From: Ascaris suum
Taxonomy: Eukaryota > Nematoda > Chromadorea > Rhabditida > Ascarididae
DNA length: 64,000 bases
Reading direction: 5' to 3'
Assembly (NCBI GenBank): GCA_013433145.1
Contig: CM024186.1
Span: forward strand, 5,646,001 to 5,710,000
The translations under genes and the position numbers were made by a program. The notes beneath the pieces were generated by a model, which saw nothing but the letters and a program-made list of their open reading frames with translations, did not search any database and was not told the DNA's origin. Below, piece by piece: positions 33,131 through 46,300 of this stretch (the first letter of the stretch is position 1; every line of letters starts with the position of its first letter).

Positions 33131-36100
33131 TACAATATTCTCATTTCAATTAGCGCTCATTTTCCTCTATGAAAATATTCATTATTTTGATTGGATAATG
33201 TATAAATTTTTTGTCCTTCAATTCGATTAAATAAAAAAAATATTTTTGAGATATTCGAAAAAGAATTTCGAAGCATCGATTCATATCTGATAATTCTAGA
33301 ATTTAAGCTTTCATTCTTTTTAAAGAAAAATAACTTTTCTTGTATCGGCGATAGAACGTATAGGACCTATAAATATATATAATATTCTTCATAAAATTTT
33401 TGTGTTGCTTCTAGACTAATTTAGATTCAGATGCCTCTAACTTGAGGTTCGGGAGTGAAGTAGGACTAGGTGCGCTACCTCCAACCTAAGGAATAAGATG
33501 ATGTTAACTTGGCGGGAGTTTAGGAGTCTCGAAAATTTCCAAGAAAATGAGTGCGGTCAAGAATCTAGAGGCTCTCCCAATCTTAGAGCCTTCAAAGCAA
33601 CACTGCAAGCGATGCACGTGATCATAAATCCTTCTAGAAGAAAAAACTATGCGTCCATATGTAACATCAATGCTCAAACCAACTCAAATCTTCGTGGAAA
33701 TCTAACGTAATGTGTGAAAGGAATGACGAAATTTAGTGGAGTTAACCTTTTTGTTTCAGTTGAGACGTATGTCATATCTTTTACGAGTGCACGCCCCTTT
33801 CTTTAAGCATTCAGAAAAAAAGCGAGAAGAAATTCGTATCTATCGTTCGACGATAAATCTCCTGAAAATTATAAGTGATTTTAATGGATAATATATAAAC
33901 TAATGCTATACAACGATTACTATGCTATTATCTGAAATATTTATAACGTTTATCATAACTTGTTATCAGTTATTTATCACAGATCAAAAAAAAAAATCTC
34001 TTCACATTGGTCGAATAAACTTTTCTACCGATATTAGATAATTGTACGTTATTAACGGCTAATGATAAATACAACAATTAACTGTACTTCTATTTATCAA
34101 CAAAAATTCACTGCAGTCAAATTTCAGTCGAGGAGTTCCTGAATTAAGTTGTTGCTAAATTTCTATCAGTCATATTCATAGTCGATAATTATCGCAATTG
34201 TTCACAATCGATCGGTAGGCAGCTTTCTATCGGAAAAGTGTAACTAAGCAATACTATTGACTGGAGGATTTTTTTTTTTTTTTGCAATATCGGATATTTT
34301 CTTCAACCTGACAAGTGAAATGCGAGAAGCGTAAAGAGTTGTTGCAAAAAGAAAAAAAATGCAATGCAAAGATAACCTTCGTTTCGTCACATACAATTAT
34401 TTGCAAATCGATAGAAAATATGCAATACAAAATATTTTAATATTCACTAATTCGTTGACGGAATTTTACTTCAACAATTTTATATTATTATCGAAAAAAT
34501 TTGCGCTTTTTGCATTTTAATTCTTTTTTTTTCGTGATGTTTGTTTCGTTTATTTATTACTCAACTTTGTATAATCTAATAAATAAATCAATAAATTACA
34601 ATAATAGGACATTGCATATATCGAACTAATTCATCGGCGATCATTATCCTCTATCTTTAATCATTCATCACCACAAGAAATTTGACTTTAAAATTCATTG
34701 AATCGAGTGGTATCTATTACGATATAAAGCATACTTCGTCGATTATATGCATTCCTCAGCACTCAGAAGATGAGAGCTATTTTAAATTTCGTCGAGATTA
34801 AAAAAAAATAGTCTAAATTGAACATTCAAAAAAAAAATTTGATTCTTTACATTTGTTTTTATATTCTAATTTGAAATTCTCTAAAAGATAGTCGACATTA
34901 ATTTTTTATGACCGCATTAAAAACTATAGATGTTAAATGCGATAGTCGATGCTATGCAATTTTATATTGTAACGATTTTTTTTTCTTTGGCATATAGAAG
35001 TTTTCCCAAAGTATAGAATGTCAATATTGAATGAAACTTCAACTATTGTATCGCTTATTAATCATTTCACATTCCATGAGAATCTCGTAAAGATCAAATG
35101 CAAAGAAATAAGCAAAAAAAAAAGATCGGAACAATCGGACATCTGCACCAATATCGCGAAATTATTTTTTTTTTTTTTTTTTGCAAAACATCGATTATTT
35201 AGAGCAAAAGCATCTTTCCGCTCATGAATTATAGAATTTATATGATGTGTAATAATAATGAAAATAAAACAATTTACAAAAAAACAGGATATCTGCAGCC
35301 ATTTCGTCGATTTATTATGATTGTTATTGATTTGCAATCTACTAATTGTGCATATGTCTTATAAATATGAGCAAAAGAAAATAACATATGTTCTTCTCAT
35401 TTAATATTCATTGCATCGTCTTGTATTATGGAAAGTTATATGACAAGAAATCTCGAGCTTTGTTGGACGACAAATCCCGATCATTGTTGGATGGTGAATC
35501 CCGATCGCCGAACATCGAGAACCGGATGCCGAATTAATCACGAGCGCCGAATTTATCTAATGTATAGTAATTGCACGTAAATTTCATCTAACAAGGATAG
35601 AAAGCGTAAAACCATCAAAGTCGCTCGTTAGATCTCTATTCTGTTGAGATTTTCAACGCTCAACTATCAGAATGCAGAAAAGAAAAAAAAAACGAATAAA
35701 ACTTATGCTGCCGAGTGATTGTCTTCAAGACGAGGTGCTTTCAACATGATGACTTGTGTTGCGGATAAAAAGATAAGATAGAACTTATGTTGAGCGCTCT
35801 TTGAATATACCAACATTTCTTGTTGAGAAGTTTCGGTGAATGGTAACTACATCAGGACGATTGCTATCGTTATCAAATGACGATATTTAAATAAGAAATA
35901 AATTCTTTATGCTAGTTGTTTAACTTAGAAATATTTTCATAGGACAATTTATGTTCTATTAACATTGAAAAAGTCGATTTATATTTTATAAATGATACAT
36001 TAGTAATTAAAAAAAAGAAGAGAAAGAAAAATAGATAATATATTTGCGGCATATGAGAACCGAGTACAACAAAAATTAGCTTGATGAATAAGAGTCCACC

Positions 36101-39100
36101 GTCTTAAATCAACAAATACACTAAAATTTGCATATACTCTTCTTATATGATGATTAGTTAAGCTTAGAAGAGATAATTATGCTGTGAAAAATACCAAGAA
36201 ATATTACAGAGACGATATATGATCCCAGCAACAAATCGCCTTGTTCATATCGTAGCAGCAACATAAGATCAACCTTGTATCAACTCGTCGTGATCGTAAA
36301 ATAGTGGATGGTTTGTGAGGGAGTACCTAAAATTATCTACCGGAAAATGGTGAAGTCATACTTTGAACAACACGTATCACTCAGCGTCACTTACTATATT
36401 ATTCCATAATCCAATAAACAGTTTCATTGTAACTTTTGTAATTTAATTCTATTGCGGAGTTTTATAGGCATATCTATTGCGGAGGCAAGAAACCTATCAA
36501 AGAATTTACGACGATAGACCAATTCGATTTAGAAATTTTGAACTTTTTAGCAAAATAAAGTAAGCGACGTAATATTGAAAAATAGTGAACTTTAATAAAC
36601 AAATGTGAAAATTAATTATTAGAGAAGATATGTGCATTTTTTTTTCTTCCTTTTCTAAGATTGATCGTCTGTATTTTGCGGATTGAAAAACCGGAAATGC
36701 ACGGAAAATGCCGAAATGCATTACCAACATAATGGAACGAATATAAGCGAATAGAAAAATACGTAATAACAGGAAAGAGCGGGTTATAGAGTCAAAAAGT
36801 GAGGGAAACTTCATATCAAACCGCAATTTTCTTAGATCTAAACTTTTGACTGATCGCTTCTTTGGTGTTTTTTTTTTTTTTGAAAATTCATTGAAATATA
36901 ATGACTACGAGTGAAAAGAAAAACTTTTAATTGCAAGCGTGAATTATTGCAAATTGGAAAATTGAGAGGAAATTCAACTTGAAATCAATAAGGTGAAATT
37001 CGTTCCGCTCAAATGACCACATCGATACTATTTTGTGTCCTATATAATTAAAACAATAGAGATATCATTTATTAGTCGGCTTGAATTACAGACGACAATA
37101 TTACACAGTTACATATACAAAAAAAGAGTGCACAATAATCAGTTTTATGGTGAGCAATGAAATTTGCTAATATTTTATGCGATTGAAGTTGAAAACGATG
37201 CCGAATTGCATTAATTATTTTTCTTTACTTTTTTGATTCAATTATATAAAACTATTTTATTCGGAAATATTTTATTCATTTAAAAAAAAAATTTAAAATT
37301 TTTGTTTTATTGAAAAAATTCAAATCCACAAATTAATGTGAGAAGCAGCTGACCTATAATGAACGATTAACAATGCAAAATAATAATCAATCATTCGGAG
37401 ATAATTGAATGACAATTTCATTATTGATATCCTTAAATATCTCGGATGATCTGCATTTCACAATGTTCTGCAATATATTCGACGATGAGTGAATTCCATA
37501 GTGATCGCTTATTCACTTTTACTCGATGCAATTGTTCCTGAAGTCTTTGCGATGCCCTTTCGAGAATTGCTAATATGCCGAAGAGATCAATCCTCTCGCC
37601 GCTAAGCGAGTGTTCTTCTTTCGATTAACGTGATTCATGACTTAGCTCATCGCCGCCAAGTTCTGTATTTTATCGCATACATCGTACCTGTTTTGACTTA
37701 TTTTGCCTATGGCGGAGGGGGGGGGGGGTCCTCACAATGGTACTTCGAATATCCTTCAATGGCACTTCAACGTCGATGTTGGCAATTTACTCGCTTTAGC
37801 CAATGCCGAAGATACACTTCCGTATATCATTTCTGATGGAATAACTGATTCCCTCTCATTTTGAGACTTGATTCTATACATTTCTTTTGTTTAATGTAAA
37901 CATTCTTTTATCCTATTGAAAGCTTATTGAACTTTAATATGAATATCGTTCGCGAATTCATTAAAAACTAGATGAATAAATGAAGAACACATTCAAACAT
38001 CGAACAAAACAGAGATTAATCAGCCGTAAGTCGATGGAAAAATTGAAAGAAATCAACAGAGATTACCACCTAAAATTGCTTATGGATGAATGTTGAGCAA
38101 AACAGAAAAAAAAAAACGCCGAATTTATTCGAAAAAAAATTTTTTTTTGCTGCACTTTTGATTAATTTAATTCGATCAGAATTTTTCCTTGTAAATCGTT
38201 TGGAAAAAAAAAACTCATATTTGTAGTAAAGAAAAATTTTTCATTGAAAATTGTCGTCTAGTCGGAAAGAAATTTTCCATATGGAAAAAAATTAATATAG
38301 TATAAACTCAATAATTAATAAATATAAATATTAATATAAATATAACAATAAGATATATTTTCAAGCATTTTCAAGCAGTGAACAAAACTATTCCTTCAAA
38401 TTGCAAAGCCGATCCATTGGAGTAAGAAAGACTTCTTCCATAGCGTTCCACGTTTAGGAGGAAAGGAAAAGGGGAGGGGGGGGGGAGGGGCAAAAAGGAT
38501 GAAAAGCCAGGTCTATCGCATTTTTTTTTCAGCCAAGGTATCGCATTCGTGAGAACGAACCAATCCTGCCAGGCGCCCTATCAGGAAATCCTCTAAACAC
38601 TCTCCTTGTAGCCCATAATATAAAGCCTATCAATGTAAATAAAATACACAACAGACGAATATATTTTCAAGCATTAAACATTGCCTGCAAACGTATAAAA
38701 ATTCCGCGTGATGAAAAAATATTTAATCAGATAAGAAATACAAACGATAATAAAAACAAAGAAAATCGAAAACGATATCAAGTAGTATAAATTATAAACT
38801 TCTTTACTATATTACAACTAAGTTTTTTTTTTCAATTTCCACCAACCTATTTACTTTTCATTTGCATTTCTTTGTTATTTTAAAGGCATTTATTATTATG
38901 ACATATTGATGTTGTTGTTTGATTCCTTAGTTTTTAGGCAAAAATTATTTCTGTTTTTTTTTTTGAATTTAAAAGTGAAAACTAATAATATAAGCGGTGA
39001 TTTTTCAGTATGAGTAATTTAGTGTTTTGAGCATTTTAAATAATCGTCGATAATATTGCGTGGGCGATAAAATAATTTATTTTTACCTCTCTATTATAGA

Positions 39101-40677
39101 AACTCTTTGACTCTCTCTATTAAATTCTATGCAAAGTGTATATAATTGAAAAAAAAAAACGATGTTGATTGTTTTCGTCTCAAAGAAATCGGATAAAGCA
39201 AAAGCGATTCGAATAAAGCATCTTAGAAGATATCGGCCGCTATAAAGTGTGTGTGGGGGGCTTTTCGCACCGCCGTGAAGCAGGTGTTTTGCGGAAAAGG
39301 CGAAAACTCTTTATCTTTTCACCTCACACTTGCTCATTGCTGTTTCTATCATTTAAAATCGACCTCCTCTCATCGTGCCCGATCGTTTTCACGGTTACCG
39401 ATGCTAATCGTAATGTGCCAGCCAACTGTCACTAACGAATTCCTTTCACTACGAAACATTTCAACATCAATGAACTAATTGATTTTTTTTTCTCCAACAT
39501 AACGATATTCTCACAGATCAATTTGTTTCTTCAAAAATTGTAAATTGTTTCGTATCATTTAAAATTGAAATTTTTTTTTTTGCAATTTATAAAATATCGA
39601 AATATCAATTTTAATCATATTGTCATATTTTCGATTATCAGAAATTTTTTTTTGGTGAAAATTTAAAAAAAAATTTTTTTTCTGCGTAAAAAATTTCCAA
39701 AATATTCGAATTTCATTGGAAGAAAAAGAAAATTGTAAAGATTTTTTTTTGAATTTGATTTTTTTTAAAATTTAAACTTAAATTCTATCTAATTTCAGAT
39801 TTTTTTTTTAGATTTTTAGATTCTATGGATAATTTTTATGAGAATTTTTTAAATCGATACTAGATCATAATTTCGTATAGTTTCACGAATAAATTTGTTT
39901 AAAACTAATAAGAAAATTTTTCTGAAATTCTACGCACTTTGTTTTTTTATTGCAAACATTTTCATTGAAGAAAAAAAAACCTAACAGTACTTTAGATTAT
40001 CTATATACATCCGATTGTGACCATTGGACGAAGAAACACACATTTCAGACAAATAGATGTGCAAATCTCCGTTGAGTGACTATTGAATACGCCGTAAATA
40101 TATACAAATCAACATGGCATCATTACTATGTGTTTTCATTACAAAAATACAATTAATACTTCAATGAAGAAATAATAAAAGTTGGTCATATCAATCGAAT
40201 CCAAAAAATAATGCTTCAATCCTAAAAATTTTTCCTTTTCTCATATAGCTCTGCATGTGTCTAAGATTTCGTCCACGCTCAACAATCGGTCGTTGCAATG
40301 AACGAATCTGCCATCAGCGAGAGTCCTTTTTTTTGCCTTTGTTTGGCAGCCGCAAATAGCAACGTTTTGTGGTATGCGAGAAGGGAAAGTGAATTGCGAC
40401 GTGTGTCCATCAGATCTTCATTTCAAGTGACCACTGAGTGGTCATTGTAGTGTGGACGTTTCTTGTTTATTTCACAAATGACCATTCTCCTCTCTTAACA
40501 TCATTCATCCTTTTCGTTTTCATTTCCCATAAACAATTTCGTATCGTTTCAAAAATTTTTTCATAATTTTTTATAGGTAACATTAGCCATGAGAGGTGTT
40601 TCGCGAGTTTATTGAATAAAGCTTGAATTGAGGCATTTAATTGTATTTAATTAATCTCCCATAGAAAAAAAAAGTGA

Positions 40678-40864
40678 AATAGGTTTTCTACTTTTAATAG
40701 CACCACCACATTGCAATACATACCTGCATAAGTGCTTTTCGTTTATAAACTTTTTCTTGATTATTTCTCATCGGAAAATCTTTAGGTAACTTGAAAGTCT
40801 GATACGACTATTTGACAATTATATGCCTTTAATTAGAATATTCTAAATAAGTAGAAAACCTATT
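40678..40864. mobile_element. MITE-like element with 16-bp terminal inverted repeats
   Basis: AATAGGTTTTCTACTT at 40678-40693 is perfectly repeated in reverse complement at 40849-40864, delimiting a 187-bp non-coding element. No coding capacity and no certain target-site duplication. Tandem TTAATAACTGAA repeats begin right at its right end. Confidence 0.5.
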
Positions 40865-40920
40865 CATACTTAATAACTGAAATTTTTACTTAATAACTGA
40901 ATTCATACTTAATAACTGAA
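40862..40920. repeat. Tandem repeat of ACTTAATAACTGAA
   Basis: Three copies of ACTTAATAACTGAA, two of them preceded by ATTCAT. The array abuts the right terminal repeat of the element at 40678-40864. Confidence 0.85.
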
Positions 40921-42226
40921 AAAAAGAGATCTTTTTGTATTATCAAATATTTGCCTATCAATAAAATAGCATATGATTCCGGAATTCCGGAATATTACTT
41001 TGTTTGTTTTTTTTTTAACGACCTTTGTACCACATACATATGAAAGCACTACGTCGAAACGTTTCAATGAAAAAAAAAATTAAAAATTGAAACTTCTTTT
41101 AAAAGAAATTAATTGAAAATTTTATTGCAATGATTAAGTATGAATTTTTATGATCTTATCGTTGATTTTTTTTTTCGTAATTTTTTAAACAATGGAGGAA
41201 GATATGGCACATGGATAAAGCAAATGAATGCGATGACTAAGTAGAGCAGCTTCAAATCTCAAAAAATCGAGTTCATAGATGCGACATTCATATCTAGAAT
41301 GTGATTCTGTGTGGCTGTTCTCTTCGTTGAACTAGTTTAATGGCCAACAGGATGTATTGTTGATGATTCGTACGCTGTGATATGAAGATTTGATCTATAT
41401 ATGCATTATTGAATGGCGTGATTTAAATAGCGATTTTTCGAAACGTTTAGCATTTCGGATCGAGTTTTTCTATCCATGAAGATATTTTGCTATAATATAG
41501 CAAATTTCATTTGAATTTTTTTTTTTTTGGAATATTTTATTAGTTAATTGATGTTTGTATATATTTGATAATTCTATTTTATGCACTCAGGTATAATCAA
41601 TGCATATAAAAAAATATAAATATAAATAATATAAATGTAATATAAATATAAATACAACAATTTTATCCCTCCTGTCTCATATTTACCCGACATATTTTGT
41701 ATGCCTGAAATGGTAGAAAAATCACAGCATTGGTAATATTTAATCAACTGAAAACTACTATTTATTAAGCAAAAACCTAACTAAATGACATATTTTCGTT
41801 ATTGAGTCGATATCCTTCGATTAAACCGAATGCTGTAGTCTAATCCGGAATAGGAAACCGATTGATTGTTATAAAACCGGAAAATTTTATCGGAGAAGCA
41901 CCAATTATCTTAACGAAGCTGAAAAAAAAAACTACATTATACAATATTTCTCTCTATGAATTTTCATTCGTATAATTTTTTAATGAAATTTTGCAATAAA
42001 TTTTTCCAAAAAATCCACAAACGGTGCATCATAAAATTCTCAAAACAAAAAAAAAATCTATTCCTCAGATTAAGAAAAAAAAAACTCTATTCGCCAATGC
42101 GCCAATTTTCCATATTTTTTTTCCTAATAGATGAAAATTTTTTTCATTAATTGTCCATTGTGATTGCCTTATACGCTTTCAGAAACGATTACACTTAACA
42201 ATAGTCTCTATGAATGGCAATTATTT

Positions 42227-42248
42227 CTTAAGTGGAATTCCACTTAAG
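42227..42248. repeat. Perfect 22-bp palindrome
   Basis: Two arms of CTTAAGTGGAA meet with no spacer (CTTAAGTGGAA / TTCCACTTAAG). Such a perfect palindrome could be a dimeric transcription-factor site or a cruciform seed. Confidence 0.9.
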
Positions 42249-43323
42249 GATTAATTGAAGAGGATTTCAGTGGTGGTGAATCCGATCATCGAAACGGATC
42301 ATTTGATGCAAAATTACTCATAGATGAGGTTTAGTGCACCTGTTATTACATGTGCATTTTAAATAAGATTTCTCAAACGTTGAATATCTAAGATCTCATT
42401 TTTTCGTAGATTTATTTTTTTTATTTGATTGATTTACCAATTTATTTGTTTCTTATGTTTTCAATTTTTTTTTAGACATGAAAGGAAAAGAAAATTGGTT
42501 TTAGCAGTTGTTAGAGAAAAAAAAATTTTTTTTTTCGTTAAATGAAAAAGAAATGAGTATTCATATTTTTCAATCTTTATTTTTCTCGAAAAATTTCTAG
42601 AATTAAAAAATTGGAAATTAAAAAACAAAAACTAAATACTCTTTTAGTTATCTTTTATCGGCTTCAAATAAATATAGACCAATGGTCATTTGAATTTTCT
42701 GACCTAATTTGCATATGATTCTATTGCAATTTCAATTATAGATTTTTCTAGCATTTCATCATTTCTCTAATCATTATTAAATAGTAGTAATTCAGCGATG
42801 AGTGTTGATGCTATTCTATAGATAATTCTTTTCGTTAGGCTATCCTCGATCTAAGCCATTGTAAAATATCAAATCACAACTTATCAAGGTATCAAGGTAC
42901 CATATCAAGGTATTGCGATAATAAGTTATCATAACTTAGATCATTGTCGATCAAAGGTGAAAATCACAGCAATAGCTTGATTATTTTCGTTAGTTTCATA
43001 AGAAAGTTTTACGCCACCATATAGTGGAACGCATTCGAAATATGAGTTGAAAATTTATAAATCGTCTCTCTTTTTTTTTCGGTAATATCATACGTTCACT
43101 TTTATTATGCCGTGGAGATATATTTGAAATGCTAAAATTCCGGAAAAATTATAAAGATCACATGAAATGTTTTCTTTTTGGAAATTTTGAAATTGAAATA
43201 CATAAAATTTAAAAAAAATTTAATATCTCTCGAATTTTTAAAGACGCAATTATAAGAGAAAAACTCTGCTCGAATTTCTTCAATCGTCTATTTTTTTTTT
43301 CCCCCGTAAAAATTTCGATTTTT

Positions 43324-43325
43324 AG
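43324..43325 (+). promoter_or_regulatory. Possible SL trans-splice acceptor of the secreted orphan gene
   Basis: GATTTTTAG ends at 43325, 28 bases before the ATG of the signal-peptide exon, with no upstream coding exon seen. Confidence 0.4.
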
Positions 43326-43353
43326 ACACGATTAAGTCATACGATCACGAGTG

Positions 43354-46300
43354 ATGTATTTGATGATATTGATCATCGTTCTTTTTGAATCAACATTCTC
43401 GCAGGTGATTTGTTAGACGTTCTATTTTTGTAGTAATATTTTTATTATTATTATTATTATTTATTTCAGTCGATGTTTAAATATTTTAGTTATCTTGATA
43501 AAGAAGCTTTAAGCCGTTTAGATTGAGTAAGTAATTATTTAGCTATATAAAATTAAAAGATAAAAAAATCTGAAACATTGGTTAAAAATAAAGATAGAAA
43601 GCAAAAAACTTTATAAAGTAATAACTGATGTGTTATCACTGATATGATCTAGCATAGAAGTATTTATTGTGTTAGGATATTATGATCACTCGAACAATGC
43701 TAAAAGATTGATAAGGCGGTATTCTATGTGTTGAAAAGAATACAGCTTGAATTTAGATTGAAGGAGATGCGACAAGTAAAACCTCTGTCCTGAATAAGCC
43801 AAGTATCTCTGCATTTGCCGCCTTATTACGTCCTTTTTACTTTTATCCTCTTGCGCCAACAAAACGTCGCGAAAAGCTATCCGGCTTACCACCACTTCCG
43901 GAAGACAAATACGAAACAGGTGGATTTGAATTGTTACAATTGAAAAATTAATGCTATTATTATTAGTAAAAGAGAGTAATCATATACTAATTTGATCTAA
44001 GAAAAGTGAGCTACCTGAAAGGTTGATGAGTTGAATCAGCCGTCAGTGAAGCAGAAAAGAGAAGGATTCAGTTTTTGATCCGATAATCATATGATTTTCA
44101 CTTGGTGATTTTCTTCATGCAAATTTACATATAACGTTGAGTTGAAAAAGCTCGATTTTCATATTCTACGATTTGATCTACTACTTAAAAATAAATTAAA
44201 CTTACTAATAAGCATTAAGGATTTCAGAAGCACCAACAACACGTCGTCCGTTCCGATTGATACCTTTACAGCGTATAACATTACCACCTTTACCATCGCT
44301 CGACTCATATGGTTCTCTTATATTTTCTATCTTTGCTTATTCATTTACATATTGCATTTCATTTTGAAGTTTGATTTTAAACAAGCTGCAACTTATGACT
44401 CTTTAAAAATCAATAATATTGCATCCCAAAAAACGAATTATTCACCTGTTATAACTTGGTGCAGTTTTACATCTTTAGAGCTCGATATTGGCAAGGACGT
44501 TTTTCTTATGATTTCAGGCCATTAGTCCTTCTTATTCGTAATAAGAGCACCTTCTCAGTTCTAAATTTTAATAACTGCATAGATTTTATTCTGAGCAATT
44601 GATTCCTCGATTCTAAACTTCAAAGAGGGTTTCTTTTGCAAAGTCCACCTTAAGCATCATTAATTGCCATTTTATCAGTTCGAGGAATGCGATAAGATCG
44701 ATGAGGTTTCCTCGTTGAAATCGTAAACGCTGTCGTAAAAAATTATATCTTTTTATGATTGATGATCCGTTCTTTTGTTCATCATTTTTCCCCGTTGTCC
44801 CCTCCCCCCTCGCCCTCCCTCCCCCTCCCTTATCTTTGAAAAAGGTGTTTTTAGCTCTCAATTTTGTGGTACAGAGCGGGTTTTTTCGGGTTTTTTCCAT
44901 GCTCTGTTTGCAAATTATGAATGTCAAATACCTGTCAGTGTTGGTGATAAAGTTTTCCACTTTTACTTTAGAGATATTTTCATAACTTCCACTTCCGGCC
45001 ATAATAACTGAAATATTTAATTCATTTTAATGCTCAAAAAAAATCTTTATTTTCTTCTTCCACCTACTTTACCTCTTGATTGAGCATCATTTTTCAAAAT
45101 TTTCTAGATATGCGACTAAATATCATGCCTTTTCAGCAGAGGAGAAGAAGGATGCGGAGAAGGATATGTCGGGAAGGATATCCGTACCTATTTCATATGC
45201 CGTTTTTAATCGGCTATAGTTAAATCTTGCAGGCATAAATACAATTCCTGAGTTACCACCTCAGCATGAATCGAAATACGCAGGGCAATTTGCACCAGAT
45301 GGTAGCTTCATCGGGAAGCAGGAAGTCCGTACCGCTTACCGTACTCCCAGACACTCATTACGAGAAGAGGTTGGCATAGCGAATAAACTTTCCTCAGTAT
45401 GTACTTATATGAGCATCAGAGGAATGGAGAAAAATGCGAGTTTATTAGGTAGCTTGTTTTTGTTAAGCAATATCGACATAAAAGTGGAGTTCATTTCATC
45501 TAGCTAGTAGTTGATCACCTTTTCCCTCCTCTAATCTTAGGACGCAGGAAGTCATGGGTAAATTTATGGGTAAGTAATTATCAGCTAACTCATATCATTG
45601 AGAGTTAAATGTGCTGGCTGTTGCATAACAGATCGCTATATTCGACTATAGCTAGGGCAGAGAGAATATTCGGTTTGTCTTTCCTAAAATGATAGCGATT
45701 GTGGGAATTCAGTAACTTTCATGCCAAATTTTCCTGGAACTTACTGCATGTCTTTGGGGGAAAAAAACGTTTATCCGCACGCTGAGAGGTTACATTCAAA
45801 AAGGATTCAGGTATCGAAATGGGCAGGAAATTCTGAACTCGACAATCTCGACAATCCACAGTCACATTCGATCCGTACTAGAGATATAAAGCCAGATGAT
45901 GACGAGGACGACGCTGATTATGAGGTGGACATTTCCTGCTTGAAGCATTCTTATTTAATAAACGTTCTCTTATGTCACAACAAATCGGAGATCATAAAAC
46001 ATGCAAATTTGATGTTGATCATTTACATATCTAGTGGACGCTCATATCAATCCCATATCAATTTGAATCGCAAATATTAGGTGCAGAATGCCCGTACAGT
46101 AGACATCATCGAACGAATTACCGATGTTCTTTGCCAAAACATGACGGACAAAATATTCTCAGCTCTCGTGCCCTTAGGCTAATATTTATGAAACAGATGT
46201 TTGTGCGGCAATTATTTAGGCTTTTCTGAAACAAAATATTGAGACTAAATTTCAGATGATTAAGTATTTCTAATTTAGGCGTTTGTTTAGCCTGATAGTA

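Larger units (their letters stand above)
33131..43323. other. About 10 kb gene-poor spacer
   Basis: I find no exon I can defend. The region is very AT-rich with many A/T homopolymers. It contains two direct repeats around AATCCCGATC (35456-35505), a poly-G run (38471-38490), a GC-richer patch at 39230-39440, a perfect palindrome TGACCACTGAGTGGTCA (40428-40444), an element with terminal inverted repeats (40678-40864), a three-copy tandem repeat (40862-40920) and a 22-bp palindrome (42227-42248). Upstream regulatory DNA of the secreted gene at 43354 may lie here. Confidence 0.55.

Noticed and set aside
33498..33710. 70-codon plus-strand frame starting MMLTWREF
   Set aside because: No splice context, no recognisable motif and no transcript support; likely chance.
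44142..44525. 127-codon plus-strand frame
   Set aside because: AT-driven composition and no splice-phase fit to the surrounding secreted gene, whose exons at 43757-43919 and 45233-45369 join directly.
44613..45002. 129-codon minus-strand frame
   Set aside because: Crosses a poly-C/poly-G tract and lies antisense in an intron; no protein-like blocks.
45113..45165. Possible Arg- or Lys/Glu-rich exon after a good acceptor (GCCTTTTCAG)
   Set aside because: It fits the phase of exon 43757-43919 (AEEKKDAEKD), but no donor in the right phase leads to the next exon at 45233.
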